Source of the DNA: Bifidobacterium leontopitheci
Lineage (GTDB): Bacteria; Actinomycetota; Actinomycetes; Actinomycetales; Bifidobacteriaceae
Assembly: GCF_009193355.1 (NCBI RefSeq)
Contig: NZ_WBVT01000025.1
Coordinates: 1-49,136 of the forward strand
DNA: 49,136 bases
Direction of reading: 5' to 3'
Position 1 is the stretch's first letter; each line of letters begins with the position of its first letter. A model generated the notes under the pieces. The model was given only the letters and a program-made list of their open reading frames with translations, was not told the DNA's origin and made no database searches. Made by a program: the position numbers and the translations under genes. Positions 18,901-28,109 of the stretch are shown here, piece after piece.

Positions 18901-19153
18901 CGATGTCATGTGCACCGGCGAGCAGCAGATACACGGCACGGACGTAATCCGGGGCAGCCGCATCATCCGCGCCGCCCGCACCACGCGCGATCACCCGCTT
19001 CGTGCCATCCGGCACCCAGTAGTCCCAAATGCGTTCGGCCATGGCAATCGAATCGGCCATATGCACGTACAACGGCAGCCACCAATCACCGTCAAGACGA
19101 TTCGTCTTACCCCACAGAAACTTGGCCTGTTCGGAAAGGTCTACGTCGACCAT
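15977..19153 (-). CDS. cas3: Cas3 helicase-nuclease, type I-E
   Basis: A 1058-residue Cas3, recruited by Cascade to unwind and degrade the target strand. The N-terminal HD nuclease shows AGAHDIGKATP (about residue 90) and a later GGHHG-type histidine pair (VIGGHHGTPSED). The helicase has Walker A in EAPMGEGKTEAAL, DECH in VVIDECHAYD, SAT in LLSATLPERQR, and motif VI in LMQRLGRVHRH. I use the ATG at 19153 (MVDVDLSEQAKF), which follows GGGGAAGGGG; upstream in-frame sequence lacks a ribosome site and runs into the pnp terminator. It is longer than E. coli Cas3 (888 residues). It is transcribed separately from the Cascade operon, 237 bp away. Confidence 0.95.
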   Translation of the reverse strand: MVDVDLSEQAKFLWGKTNRLDGDWWLPLYVHMADSIAMAERIWDYWVPDGTKRVIARGAGGADDAAAPDYVRAVYLLLAGAHDIGKATPIFQAKPIRFDPSDSGSPESLAWLPEHAGLPIRRDFADPNKPSHPIAGQAIFEWHMREAYGWGSGVTRSYASVIGGHHGTPSEDQKVKDARLGEPIRMGWDEKARDSWRPVQSELLEFVIRRAGLSKTDLEMLGAGRLSAESESLLTGLVVMADWMASNSDEGLFPLVPVPGTLAALSCADGGAGCDYDDVRSWEGLNVRAERAWRSLHLCTPWRPVSDALGVDPDRPDDVERWFRSRFKLPEGARPRPVQREAAKLAGTVEQPGLMIIEAPMGEGKTEAALAAAELLAQRTGRGGVCVALPTMATTDAMFGRVRAWLDALPAPEGEDDKTVWLAHGKAQLNEEFRGIIAASRRAMSSIDADADPVGSGTRRRTSKPETTVSEWMWGRKKGVLANFLVCTVDQVLMGALQMKHVVLRQLALANKVVVIDECHAYDAYMQEYLKRILEWLGGFRTPVVLLSATLPERQRREMAEAYLRGWSVGERQHRPAVLEESKADVNGLPIHPRRRRRRGTAAASPASVSREHGEETSAYPMITYSSGSKLHSESVAPSGRSLQVACRLLSDDDESLIGLLDALLDGGGCIGVICDTVGRAQHAANLLSERYGSDAVRLTHSRFVDMDRMDNERELRDLLGPHSTRANGRRPERLIVVGTQVLEQSLDIDFDALVTDIAPVDLLMQRLGRVHRHVRGDEQCDRPPRLREASCYIRGIEAWDDGAEPRYDGGVKTVYEEASLMETLGVMGLTSPSSTMIAHLPEDIAVFVRRAYGDRAIDAIPQSWRESYTAAVDHRSDEWEKKRLRAQSYRIKSLRGMDDNQDTLTDWFKNSPLDDADDDKGQRAVRDTQETVEVMLLRRCGETIRLLPWIGDPVHGIEPGAEVPTGSAPDDRLALLISQCSVRLPAKMSSYEKMDALIHDLEQGCGDETLLWSDSPWLSGRLALFLEESGDGSLHACVNGFDVRYSRVGGLNVAKAE

Positions 19154-19267
19154 ACTGATTTCCCCTTCCCCGCAATAACTCATTCGGCAAGACGCCATTC
19201 GCCAAGCACACATTGTTGTGCGCTCGGTGTCACGCCCGCTGACGCAGGTTCTTCTCATAGTAGCAAC

Positions 19268-19317
19268 AAGGGCCCGCATCTGGCTCCCGGGGAATCGGGA
19301 GTCGGCTGCGGGCCCTT
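19268..19317 (-). terminator. Terminator hairpin of pnp
   Basis: An 11-bp outer stem, AAGGGCCCGCA/TGCGGGCCCTT, with an inner CTCCCG/CGGGAG stem lies 108 bp after the pnp stop. There is only a weak T-run. It insulates cas3 from pnp. Confidence 0.7.
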
Positions 19318-19424
19318 GGCGTCTTGTCGGCCGCCAGTCACACGCTGCCACGCGCCTATCGTGCATCGAGTGCTACTGGCAACTACCGGCAACGGCGGCT
19401 ATCAACGGCATCCGGCGAGAGACC

Positions 19425-22148
19425 TCAGTCCTCGAACGGGTCGAAGTCGCGGCGCACGCGGCGGCGCGGGCGCTCGGTGCGCTCCACGCGGTCCGCATGG
19501 TACTCGTCGTAGTTCTCGTCGGTCGCGTAACGCGGGTTGCGATCGTAGCCGCCACGGCCACGGCCGCCGCCGCGACGCTCGCCGCGGCCGCCACGACGGT
19601 CGTCGTCGCGGTCGTCATAGTCGCGGTCGGAACGACGGGAGGAACGACGCGGACGATCATCGAAATCATCGTCACGGTCATCACGACGAGACGAACGACG
19701 CGGACGATCATCATAATCACGATCGTCACGGTCGTCACGGTCCGAACGACGAGACGAACGACGCGGACGATCATCGAAATCGTCATCACGGTCATCACGA
19801 CGAGACGAACGACGCGGACGATCATCATAATCACGATCATCACGATCATCACGGTCCGAACGACGGCGCAGCGGACGACGGTCGCCGCGGTCGCCACCAC
19901 GGTCGCCACGGTCGTCGCGACGGCCACGACTGGCGTTGTTCTCCTGGTCCTCGAAGCCGGGGATGGCCAGCGAGATCTTGCCGCGGTCGTCCACGCCCTG
20001 CACGACCACCTCAACGGTGTCGCCTTCCTTGAGCACGTCCTCGACCGCGTCGATGCGCTCGCCGTTGGCGAGGTTGCGGATCTGCGAGATGTGCAGCAGG
20101 CCGTCGGTGCCCGGCGTGAGGTTCACGAACGCGCCGAAGCTCGTGGTCTTGACGACCTTGCCGTTGTAGGTCTCGCCGGCCTGCGGCACGTGCGGGTTGG
20201 CGATCTGGTCGATGATCTGCTTCGCCTTCTCAGCGGCCTCGCCGCCTTCGGAGGAGATGTAGACGGTGCCGTCGTCCTCGATCGCGATCTCGGCGCCGGT
20301 GTCCTCCTGAATCTGGTTGATCATCTTGCCCTTGGGGCCGATGATCTCGCCGATCTTCTCGACCGGAACGGTGGTGGTGATGATGCGCGGCGCGTACTCA
20401 CTCATCTCGGCCGGGCCGTCGATGCACTCGTTGATGAGCTCGAGGATCGTGGCGCGGGCCTCGTGGGCCTGCTGCAGGGCGGCGGCCAGGATGTCGGCCG
20501 GAATGCCGTCGAGCTTGGTGTCGAGCTGCAGGGCGGTGATGAACTCGGCGGTGCCGGCGACCTTGAAGTCCATGTCGCCGAACGCGTCCTCGGCGCCCAG
20601 GATGTCGGTCAGCGTCTTGTAGACGTGCTGGCCGTCCACATCGCCGGACACGAGGCCCATGGCGATGCCCGCGACCGGGGCCTTCAGCGGCACGCCGGCG
20701 GCAAGCAGCGACAGGGTGGAGGCGCACACGGAGCCCATGGAGGTGGAGCCGTTGGAGCCGATGGCCTCGGAGACCTGACGAATCGCGTACGGGAACTCCT
20801 CACGGCTGGGCAGCACGGGCACGATGGCCTTCTCGGCGAGGGCGCCGTGGCCGATCTCGCGGCGCTTCGGGGAGCCGACGCGGCCGGTCTCGCCGGTGGA
20901 GTACGGCGGCATCTCGTAGTTGTGCATGTAGCGCTTGGTCTGCGGGCCGGAAAGCGCGTCGACCTGCTGCTCCATCTTGAGCATGTTCAGCGTGGTGACG
21001 CCCAGGATCTGGGTTTCGCCGCGCTGGAAGAGGGCGGAGCCGTGCACGCGGGGCACGATGTCGACTTCGGCGGACAGGGTGCGGATGTCCTTGAGGCCGC
21101 GGCCGTCGATGCGGTAGTCCTGCGTGAGGATGCGGCGGCGCACGATCTGGCGCTGCAGCTCCTTGAACGCGTTGGACAGCTCCTTGTCCTTCTCGAGGTC
21201 GTCCATGTCGGTGAACTCGTTGGCGAGGATCTCGCGCACGTGCTCCTTGATCTCGTGGATGCGGTCCTGACGCGGCAGCTTCTCGGCGATGGAGAGCGCC
21301 TCGTCGAGATCCTTGTGCGCGATCTCGTCGATGCGGTTGTACAGGTCCTCGGTGTACTCGGGGAACAGCGGGAACTCGCGGGTAGCCTTGGCGGCCTTCT
21401 CCTTGAGCTCGTTCTGCGCCTCGCAGATGACCTTGATGAACGGCTTGGCGGCTTCGAGGCCTTCGGCCACGACGGCCTCGTCCGGCTTGGTCTGGCCCTC
21501 GTCGTAGATGAGGTGCCAGGCGTTCTTGCCGGCGCCCGCCTCGATCATGGCGATGGCGACGTCGCCGTTCTCGACGACGCGGCCGGCGACGACGATCTCG
21601 AACACAGCGCGCTCGCGCTCGCTCCACTTCGGGAACGCGACCCACTGGCCGTCGATGAGCGCCAGGCGCACGCCGGAGACCGGGCCGGAGAACGGCAGGC
21701 CGGAGATCATCGTGGAGGCGGACGCGGCGTTCAGCGCGATGACGTCATAGGCGTCGTCCGGGTTGATGGCGAGCACGGTCTCGACGATCTGGACCTCGTT
21801 GCGCAGCGTGTGCGGGAACAGCGGGCGCAACGGACGGTCGATGATGCGGCAGGCGAGGATCGCGTCGTTGGACGGGCGGCCTTCGCGGCGGAAGAAGGAG
21901 CCGGGGATGCGGCCCGCGGCGTACATCTTCTCCTCCACGTCGACGGTCAGCGGAAAGAAGTCGTAGTTCTCCTTCGGGCTGGAGCCGGCGGTGGTGGTGG
22001 ACAGGATCATCGAATCGTCGTCCAGGTAGGCGGCCACTGCACCGTCGGCCTGCTGGGCGAGACGTCCCGTCTCGAAGCGCAGCGTGCGCTTGCCGAATGA
22101 ACCATTGTCGATTATGGCCTCTGCGGCCTTGATTTCGGGACCCTCCAT
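19425..22148 (-). CDS. pnp: Polynucleotide phosphorylase with long Asp/Arg repeat tail
   Basis: A 907-residue PNPase, the phosphorolytic 3'-5' exoribonuclease. Two RNase PH domains (about 20-250 and 370-600) are followed by a KH domain ([19 protein letters not shown], about 620) and an S1 domain ([18 protein letters not shown], about 690). The last 145 or so residues are a low-complexity tail of RRSSRR, RDDRDD and DYDDRP units with an exact repeat of about 39 residues, ending [12 protein letters not shown]. The start at 22148 follows AGGAGGAACCCT. It lies downstream of rpsO, a common arrangement, but each gene has its own terminator. The tail resembles the disordered charged tails of actinobacterial RNA-decay proteins. 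Confidence 0.97.
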   Translation of the reverse strand: MEGPEIKAAEAIIDNGSFGKRTLRFETGRLAQQADGAVAAYLDDDSMILSTTTAGSSPKENYDFFPLTVDVEEKMYAAGRIPGSFFRREGRPSNDAILACRIIDRPLRPLFPHTLRNEVQIVETVLAINPDDAYDVIALNAASASTMISGLPFSGPVSGVRLALIDGQWVAFPKWSERERAVFEIVVAGRVVENGDVAIAMIEAGAGKNAWHLIYDEGQTKPDEAVVAEGLEAAKPFIKVICEAQNELKEKAAKATREFPLFPEYTEDLYNRIDEIAHKDLDEALSIAEKLPRQDRIHEIKEHVREILANEFTDMDDLEKDKELSNAFKELQRQIVRRRILTQDYRIDGRGLKDIRTLSAEVDIVPRVHGSALFQRGETQILGVTTLNMLKMEQQVDALSGPQTKRYMHNYEMPPYSTGETGRVGSPKRREIGHGALAEKAIVPVLPSREEFPYAIRQVSEAIGSNGSTSMGSVCASTLSLLAAGVPLKAPVAGIAMGLVSGDVDGQHVYKTLTDILGAEDAFGDMDFKVAGTAEFITALQLDTKLDGIPADILAAALQQAHEARATILELINECIDGPAEMSEYAPRIITTTVPVEKIGEIIGPKGKMINQIQEDTGAEIAIEDDGTVYISSEGGEAAEKAKQIIDQIANPHVPQAGETYNGKVVKTTSFGAFVNLTPGTDGLLHISQIRNLANGERIDAVEDVLKEGDTVEVVVQGVDDRGKISLAIPGFEDQENNASRGRRDDRGDRGGDRGDRRPLRRRSDRDDRDDRDYDDRPRRSSRRDDRDDDFDDRPRRSSRRSDRDDRDDRDYDDRPRRSSRRDDRDDDFDDRPRRSSRRSDRDYDDRDDDRRGGRGERRGGGRGRGGYDRNPRYATDENYDEYHADRVERTERPRRRVRRDFDPFED

Positions 22149-22437
22149 AGGGTTCCTCCTTTGTTTCTTCTTGTTCTGTTATCAGGTTGTGTTCTGACAG
22201 GTCGTTCCTGACAGATTGTGTTTCTGAAAATCTTCCGCAATCCGCTGGTTTGCCGCTGTCTGCCGTCAGTCCGTCATCATCAGTTCGTCATCATCAGATC
22301 ATCGTCAGCCGGATTGTCAGATCCATCATTGCCGATTGTATTCCCGTATACGGATTCTTCATTTCGCCCGTGCCGTCAATCGTCCGGCCGGGCCGTCTCC
22401 CCCGTGAACCTGCAACACCATCATTCGTGACATGCGT
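22149..22437. other. Intergenic region, pnp 5' leader
   Basis: No gene seen. It contains the pnp ribosome site and two copies of GTCATCATCAG near 22273-22300. The pnp promoter must lie here, but I could not place convincing boxes. Confidence 0.4.
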
Positions 22438-22465
22438 ATCGCGCACGGGCGGACCCGTACGCGAT
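22438..22465 (-). repeat. Second hairpin after rpsO
   Basis: Imperfect inverted repeat, ATCGCG-C-ACGGG paired with CCCGT-ACGCGAT, directly beyond the rpsO terminator. It could reinforce termination or stabilise the mRNA 3' end. Confidence 0.45.
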
Positions 22466-22469
22466 ATGC

Positions 22470-22496
22470 AAAACGCCCGAGCGTGAAGCCCGGGCG
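22470..22496 (-). terminator. Rho-independent terminator of rpsO
   Basis: The stem CGCCCGGGC/GCTCGGGCG has a 5-nt loop and is followed by TTTT on the minus strand. It lies 8 bp after the rpsO stop. Confidence 0.85.
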
Positions 22497-22504
22497 AAAA
22501 AGTG

Positions 22505-22774
22505 TTATCGACGAATGCCGAGACGCTCGATCAGGGCACGATAACGGTTGATGTCGACGCGCTTGAGGTAGTCAAGCAGACGACGACGGTCACCGACCAT
22601 CAGCAGCAGGCCACGACGGGAGTGGTGGTCGTGCTTGTGCTCCTTGAGGTGCTCGGTCAGGTCGGCGATGCGCTTGCTCAGCAGAGCGACCTGGACCTCG
22701 GGGGAACCCGTGTCGCCTTCGTGCGTCGCATACTTGGTGATGATTTCCTGCTTTTCCTCAGCCGTAAGTGCCAC
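22505..22774 (-). CDS. rpsO: 30S ribosomal protein S15
   Basis: An 89-residue S15, which binds 16S rRNA and helps assemble the platform of the 30S subunit. Typical features are [26 protein letters not shown] and the conserved [20 protein letters not shown]. The start is a GTG at 22774 with AAGGAGG at ideal spacing. Full length. A strong terminator follows immediately. Confidence 0.98.
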   Translation of the reverse strand: MALTAEEKQEIITKYATHEGDTGSPEVQVALLSKRIADLTEHLKEHKHDHHSRRGLLLMVGDRRRLLDYLKRVDINRYRALIERLGIRR

Positions 22775-22923
22775 GGCATCCTCCTTATGTTGCTGCGCGG
22801 TGCACCCGGCACTGTGCCGGTGCGCTCTCTATCCGCGGGCGAAACACGCCAACATGACAGTATACGAGCGGGCGCGGACGAGAATGCGGTCGCGACGGTC
22901 CGGCCGCCGCGCCGACTGTCCGC

Positions 22924-23601
22924 TCACACGGTGGTCAGCAGGCCGCCGAACATGACGATGAGCAGCGCGGCCGTCTCGATCACGAAAAACAGGATGAACG
23001 ACGCCCAGCTGCGCGTGAGCACGTTGAGCGGCGACTCCTTGCGGATCGTCACCAGCAGGCCGACCCACAGCACCGCGTACACGGCGATGCCGAAACCGGC
23101 CGCGATGATGCCCAGGTTGGCCGCGTTCGCCATGCGCGCGGCGTCGCCGTACACCACGTACGTCGAATACCAGAAGTCCCATTTCAGCAGACTGACGCCG
23201 CCGATGAACTGCTCGGCGGCGAGTCCCACGCAGAACACGATGCGCCACAGCCAGCTGCGCGACTCGACCACGGCCAGACCGAGTCCGGTGAACGTGGCGA
23301 CGGTCACGATCCATGTCATGAACGCGACGCCGCGCGGCGTGAACATGTCCATGTGGGCGACGACCCACTGCGTGTGGTCGACGGCGAGCGTGCGGCCGAA
23401 CCAGTACGGCACCACGACGGCGAACAGCAGCGCGACCAGATACACGATCCACTGCGCGGGGTGCGAGCGCCGGCGTTCGATGTCGGCCAGCGACAGGTCG
23501 GTGTCGGGGATGGAAGGGTCGGGATGATGGGACACGTCGACTGTCTCGACATGCCCGTCCACCAGTTCGACCGCCTCGTTGTTGCTGGTCTCGTCCGCCA
23601 T
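22924..23601 (-). CDS. Multi-pass membrane protein of unknown function
   Basis: A 225-residue integral membrane protein that I do not recognise as a named family. A cytoplasmic acidic N-terminus (about 45 residues, with DLSLADIERRRSHPAQW) leads into five hydrophobic helices at about 50-70, 90-112, 118-140, 165-190 and 200-224. The last helix runs to the C-terminus. The start at 23601 (MADETSNN) follows AAGAGGTGCAC; the frame extends to 23697, but the extra part is arginine-rich and lacks a ribosome site. It lies between rpsO and the GH84 gene, with repeats on its upstream side. Confidence 0.7.
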   Translation of the reverse strand: MADETSNNEAVELVDGHVETVDVSHHPDPSIPDTDLSLADIERRRSHPAQWIVYLVALLFAVVVPYWFGRTLAVDHTQWVVAHMDMFTPRGVAFMTWIVTVATFTGLGLAVVESRSWLWRIVFCVGLAAEQFIGGVSLLKWDFWYSTYVVYGDAARMANAANLGIIAAGFGIAVYAVLWVGLLVTIRKESPLNVLTRSWASFILFFVIETAALLIVMFGGLLTTV

Positions 23602-23962
23602 GTGCACCTCTTGCCGTTGTCCTCCGCGCGTGCGCCGCACAGTCCGCCGCCGCTGCGGCAGCGTGGTCCGACGCCGCGATTCCTGCTCTGCCATCACTGT
23701 ACCTCAGGACCTTCGCGCACGAAAAACGGGCCGAAATGCCCGCAACCGGGAGTTGATGGTGCCGTTTGCCCGTTTTCACGCGGAAAAGCGGGCGATTGGC
23801 ATCATCAATCGTCGGTTGCGGGCGTTTCGGCCCGTGAAATGGTTGCCACCTGTAGGATTACCGCCCGGTTTCAGCGAGCTTCAGCGGCTTACCGCCGGGT
23901 TTCAGCCGTCTCAGCTGTCTCAACCTCCCCGGCCGCTGCCAGCCGACTCAGCCCCCGCTACC

Positions 23963-24070
23963 GTCACAGCGGGTACCTACCCGCTGTGACATGCACCCGG
24001 AAACCGGCCTGCGTCCACGGTTTCCCCCACCTCTGTCACAGCGGGTAGGTACCCGCTGTGACAGAGGTGG
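23963..24070. repeat. Palindromic repeats, GTCACAGCGGGTA family (two hairpins)
   Basis: One perfect 13-bp-arm palindrome at 23963-23990 (GTCACAGCGGGTA, CC, then its complement) and one with 21-bp perfect arms at 24027-24070. A partial copy is at 24085-24098. They fill the gap downstream of the GH84 gene and may act as its terminator. The same palindrome recurs at 41885-41986. The rest of 23602-24107 holds no gene that I can see. Confidence 0.85.
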
Positions 24071-24107
24071 AGCGAGCGGAAAATCCGCTGTGACGGAGCG
24101 ACCCAGG

Positions 24108-27100
24108 TCAGGCGCGCTTGCGCAGCGCGGTGGCCGCGATGCCGGCGGCGGCGAGCGCCACGACGGCGAACGCGATGCCGGTCACGCTGGCGCCGGTGGC
24201 GGACAGCTTGCCGCCCTGCTGGCTGCCGGACTGGTTCGGCTTGGCCGCAGGCTTGGTCGGCTTGGTGGTCGGCTTGCCGTTGTTGCCGCCGCCTCCCTGG
24301 CCGGGCTTGTTCGGCTCCGGCTTGTTCGGGTTCTCGCCCGGCTTGTTGTTGTCGTCCTTCTTGGTCAGGCCGGCGATGGCGTCGGCGAGCGCGGTGCGCA
24401 GCTTGGCGTACTCGGCCGGGTTGACCGTGCCGTTCGGGTCGGCCTTGAGCTGGTCGGCGAGCGCCGTGAGCGCCTTCTGGAACGCTTCCCACGACTTGTC
24501 CGTGTACTGGGCGCCGTCGTACCGGGCGGCGTCGTTGAGCGCGAGCTGCGCGTAGTCGCGTTCGGTCTGGTCGTAGGTGAGGCCGGACTTGGCGGCGGCG
24601 TACGCCGCTTCGAGGGCCTCGCCGTCGGCCTTGGCGAGGTTGCCGGCGTCGGCGAGCGCGGCGGCGAAGTCGTCGTACGCGGTCTGGTAGGCGTCGTAGC
24701 TGGCGGCGGTGTAGAGCGCGTCGGTGTTGGCGACGTGCTCGCCCTTGAGCTGGTCGAGCGTCTTGCCGGTGTAGCGTTCAACGCCCTTGACGGCGGCGTT
24801 GAGGGCCTTGACGGCGGCGTCGATCTGGGCCTGGGTGGCTTCGGCGTCCGTCTTGGCGAGGGCCTCGGCGGTCTTGAGCGCGTCGGCGAGCGCGGTCTTG
24901 GAGGCGTCGGTCCACGTGGTGGTGTCGACCTTCTTGGCGGCCGCGATGGCCTCGTTCAGGGCGGTCTTGTCAAGGGTGCCGGCGTCCTCGATCGCGGTGG
25001 CGGAGAGGTCGTAGATCTTCCACCACTTGGAGACCTCGGTGAGGTTGGTGACGCGCACGGCCTTGACGGTCACGGCCTTGTCGAGGGTGACGATCTTCTT
25101 CTGGTCGTCGGCGGTGATGTCGCCGAGCTTGACCCAGTTGCCGTCGCCGTCCTGGTAGTCGAGACGGCCGTTGACGATGGCGTCGCCGCCCTTCTCGGCC
25201 TGGATGAAGCGGAACTCCTTGGCCTTGCGTTCGGTCTTGTAGGTGACAGTCACGGTGGCGTTGGCGTTGATGTGGTCGCCGCCGGTGGACTGCAGCCAGA
25301 AGAACGTGCTGTCGTCGTTGTCGTAGACGGCCTTCGGGTCGACGTTCTCGCTCCAGGCGGCCGCGCCGACGTTCTCCATGGTGAGGGTGGCGTCGTCCGG
25401 CTTCGGGGTCGGCGTGGTGCCGTCAAGCTTCGCCTTGACGAACGAGCCGAGCGAGATGATGGTCGGTCGCACGATCACGAGGCCGCCGCGAGCCGGCTTG
25501 TTGCGCTGGTAGTAGTCGGCGATGGTGTGCGTGTCGGACTTGGTGAACGCGGCCTTGCCGGCCTCGTACGCGGTCTTCGCGGCGTCGGTGTCGCCGGCGA
25601 GCGCGGACTTGGCGGCGGCGATGTAGTCGAGCGCCGCTTCGGTGGCGTCATCCCAGAAGCTGATCCACGGCTCGACCTGTGCGAACAGGTTCTTGTCGCC
25701 GTAGCCGGCGCGGTAGCGCTTGGCGGCGGTCTGCAGCGTCGTGTAGATCTTGGTCGCCTGATCGAGGTCGGCCGCGGTGGCGGAGCCGTCGTCGAGCTTT
25801 GCCTTGAGCGCGGTGAGGATGCCTTTGACGTCGAGCTTGCCGGTGTAGTCGACGGACTCCTGGTTGATCCACCACTTGTTGGTGGCGTCGTAGTCGGGGT
25901 CGCTGTGGCGGCCGTCGATGCCGCCGTCGTTGAGGATGCGCATGTTCATCGCGAGGTCGCGCAGCGCACGCGAGCCGCTCGTCGCGATCGGCGAGTTGTG
26001 GTCGACGTAGCTGAACGAATCCTCCCAGGCCTCCTGGCCGTCCTTCTCGGACTCCCAGGCGTTCCAGCTGTAGTCGGACGCCATGAAGATGCCGACCTTG
26101 CTGGGCTCGGACTGCTGCATCGGGTTGAGCATGATGCCGTCATACGTGTTGTAGCCGGCGCCGGGCTTGAGGAAGTTGTTCTGGCCGCCCATGACCAGGT
26201 ACTGGTAGGCGGTGTTGCGGTTCATGTCGGAGCACGGCCAGTTCACCCACATGAACGGGGAGCGGTCGGTGTTGGACTTGAACTTGGCGGCGAACTCGGG
26301 GGTCGCGGCGCCGAACGTGCGCTGACCGGTCATCACGATCTGCACGTTGGACGGGAACTCCTTGTACCAGGCCTCGCCGGCGCCGGTGTACGTGTACAGT
26401 GCCGGGCAGTAGAGGATGGTGTCCTTGAGGCCCTCGTACTTGAGGGTGCCGTCGGCGTTCTTCTCCTGCTGCAGCTCGTGCAGCCAGCTGGTCAGGTCCT
26501 TGAGCAGCTTGAGGTACGTGTTCTCGTTGCCGTACTTGTCGCCCCAGTTGGTGGAGTCGTCGGCGAGCACCGCGATCTGGCGCACGCCGGCGTCGATGGT
26601 CTGCAGGTACTTGGCCTTGAGGACCTTGAGGTCCTCCTGGTAGTGCTCCTCGGTGTCGAAGCGGAAGTACTTGCCGGCGGCCTCGCCCTCGTTGTGGAAC
26701 GGGGCGAGCGCGTAGACGAAGCGGACCTTGGACTTGTTGCCGGCTTCGGCCTGCGGCTTGATCTCGTTGTCAATCTGCTCCTGCGTGTACAGGCCGCGCC
26801 AGTTGTTGCGGTGCAGCGGGTCGTCCTTCGGGGCGTACACGTAGGTGTTCATCTTGTAGTAGCCGCCCCAGGTCATGAGGTTGACGCGGTCGGCGGTGCT
26901 CCACGGGCTGCCGTAGTAGCCTTCGATGAAGCCGCGGGACTTGGTGTCGGACCAGTCGCTCACGGTCAGATGGTCGACGGCGCGGCCGGGCAGCTGCTGG
27001 AAGATCTGGTAGAGGGTGGTCAGCCCGTAGAACGCGGAGTCGGTGTCACGGCCGAGCACGAGGATCGTGTCCGGGGTCTTCGCGTCGCCCGGCAGGACGG

Positions 27101-27554
27101 CGAGCACGTAGGCGTCGTTCTTGTCGAACGTGCCGTCGGCGATCTTGAGGGTGCCGTCGGCGATGAGCTTCTTCGCGTAGGCGTCGACCACGCCGTTGGA
27201 ACCGTTGATGCCGACCAGCACGTTGAGCTGGTACGCGGTCTCGGGGATGGTCTCGCCGGGCTTGGCGGTGATCTTCTTGAGCTTGAGGGTCTCGTCGAGG
27301 CGGCTCTTGGTCGCGGAGTCGATGCCGGATTCGACGACGGTGTTCGCCGTGTCGCGCAGGATGAGGCTTCCCTTGCCGTACTGTGCGTCCTGCGGCTGCG
27401 GGTAGATCTTGTACTGCTGGGCGGCCTGGCTGCCGGACTGCGAGGCGTCGTCGGCGGCCATCGCCGGCGCCGCGAACGTCGCCGTCATCGCAAGCGCTGC
27501 GACGGCGGTCACTGCACGGTATGCGACACCGTGCTTCATGGTGGTAATCCGCAT
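24108..27554 (-). CDS. Cell-wall GH84 beta-N-acetylglucosaminidase (hyaluronidase-type)
   Basis: A 1148-residue secreted glycosidase that should release N-acetylglucosamine from host or microbial glycans at the cell surface. Signal peptide 1-34, cleaved after APAMA. A GH20b-like N-terminal domain (about 48-165) precedes the GH84 barrel, marked by RGFIEGYYGSPWSTADRVNL, KMNTYVYAPKDDP and the catalytic Asp pair in AVLADDSTNWG. A CBM32/F5-8C-type domain (about 765-885) and helical FIVAR-like repeats (about 890-1090) follow. The C-terminus has a Pro/Lys/Asn-rich wall spacer, the sortase-like LSATG (about 1117), a hydrophobic helix and RKRA. LSATG departs from LPXTG at the proline. The start at 27554 has AAGGAA upstream. 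A putative promoter is at 27750-27778. Confidence 0.93.
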   Translation of the reverse strand: MRITTMKHGVAYRAVTAVAALAMTATFAAPAMAADDASQSGSQAAQQYKIYPQPQDAQYGKGSLILRDTANTVVESGIDSATKSRLDETLKLKKITAKPGETIPETAYQLNVLVGINGSNGVVDAYAKKLIADGTLKIADGTFDKNDAYVLAVLPGDAKTPDTILVLGRDTDSAFYGLTTLYQIFQQLPGRAVDHLTVSDWSDTKSRGFIEGYYGSPWSTADRVNLMTWGGYYKMNTYVYAPKDDPLHRNNWRGLYTQEQIDNEIKPQAEAGNKSKVRFVYALAPFHNEGEAAGKYFRFDTEEHYQEDLKVLKAKYLQTIDAGVRQIAVLADDSTNWGDKYGNENTYLKLLKDLTSWLHELQQEKNADGTLKYEGLKDTILYCPALYTYTGAGEAWYKEFPSNVQIVMTGQRTFGAATPEFAAKFKSNTDRSPFMWVNWPCSDMNRNTAYQYLVMGGQNNFLKPGAGYNTYDGIMLNPMQQSEPSKVGIFMASDYSWNAWESEKDGQEAWEDSFSYVDHNSPIATSGSRALRDLAMNMRILNDGGIDGRHSDPDYDATNKWWINQESVDYTGKLDVKGILTALKAKLDDGSATAADLDQATKIYTTLQTAAKRYRAGYGDKNLFAQVEPWISFWDDATEAALDYIAAAKSALAGDTDAAKTAYEAGKAAFTKSDTHTIADYYQRNKPARGGLVIVRPTIISLGSFVKAKLDGTTPTPKPDDATLTMENVGAAAWSENVDPKAVYDNDDSTFFWLQSTGGDHINANATVTVTYKTERKAKEFRFIQAEKGGDAIVNGRLDYQDGDGNWVKLGDITADDQKKIVTLDKAVTVKAVRVTNLTEVSKWWKIYDLSATAIEDAGTLDKTALNEAIAAAKKVDTTTWTDASKTALADALKTAEALAKTDAEATQAQIDAAVKALNAAVKGVERYTGKTLDQLKGEHVANTDALYTAASYDAYQTAYDDFAAALADAGNLAKADGEALEAAYAAAKSGLTYDQTERDYAQLALNDAARYDGAQYTDKSWEAFQKALTALADQLKADPNGTVNPAEYAKLRTALADAIAGLTKKDDNNKPGENPNKPEPNKPGQGGGGNNGKPTTKPTKPAAKPNQSGSQQGGKLSATGASVTGIAFAVVALAAAGIAATALRKRA

Positions 27555-27749
27555 TGATGGATTTCCTTACTTTCTCTGTGTATTCCTGTGACGGCCGGCT
27601 TGTCGGCGGGCACGGCCTGCTGCGTGTGTTGCGTCCTTGCGCACGGTTTACGAAATTCTCGCCCCCTGCGCTGGGATGAGGCACGCATGGTTGTGAGCGT
27701 CTATCAACGATGCCGTCATATGCCGGGTTCTCCATCCCGGCCGATGACC

Positions 27750-27778
27750 ACTATAGTTTTCGGTGATTTCCCATGCAA
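27750..27778 (-). promoter_or_regulatory. Putative promoter of the GH84 gene
   Basis: On the minus strand TTGCAT is followed after 17 bp by TATAGT, about 196 nt before the GH84 start codon. No other good boxes were seen nearer. The remainder of 27555-27961 shows no gene; a TCATATGCCGG motif occurs twice (near 27717 and 27881). Confidence 0.35.
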
Positions 27779-27961
27779 TCCGCGGTGGAGACGACCACAA
27801 GCGCGCTCTGCGGAATCGATAGGGGCCTGTGAGCGGTAACTATGCCGAGTTGACGCCGGAAATCCGCTCTTGAATCGATGTCATATGCCGGAATTTTTTA
27901 GGTAAAATCAGATAATTTCTGATAATGGGCCGTCAGGCTCGGCCGGGCATGTCGGGCGGGG

Positions 27962-28079
27962 CGACTCCCGTCTTTCTCCCATCCACGACCCTTCAAATGG
28001 GAGAAACCCGGGAGTCACCGATACAGACTCCCGACATCCTCCCATCCGCACGTCCCGAAATGGGAGAAATCCGGGAGTT
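27962..28079. repeat. GACTCCCG...CGGGAGTC repeat block, two units
   Basis: Two palindromic units of about 54 bp, each with an inner hairpin built from CTCCCAT and ATGGGAG. Positions 27976-28069 match 29562-29655 at all but one of 94 bp in direct orientation. The block lies just beyond the stop codon of the hydrolase gene (28110). Confidence 0.85.
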
Positions 28080-28109
28080 CGGTCGCCCGCAGCCGGCCCG
28101 CGAACGGTG

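Noticed and set aside
19218..22100. 960-codon plus-strand open frame opposite pnp
   Set aside because: It is the antisense shadow of PNPase in high-GC DNA, with low-complexity Val/Leu/Asp composition and no ribosome site.
23991..27557. 1188-codon plus-strand open frame opposite the GH84 gene
   Set aside because: Antisense shadow; the minus strand has a signal peptide, GH84 motifs and a wall anchor.
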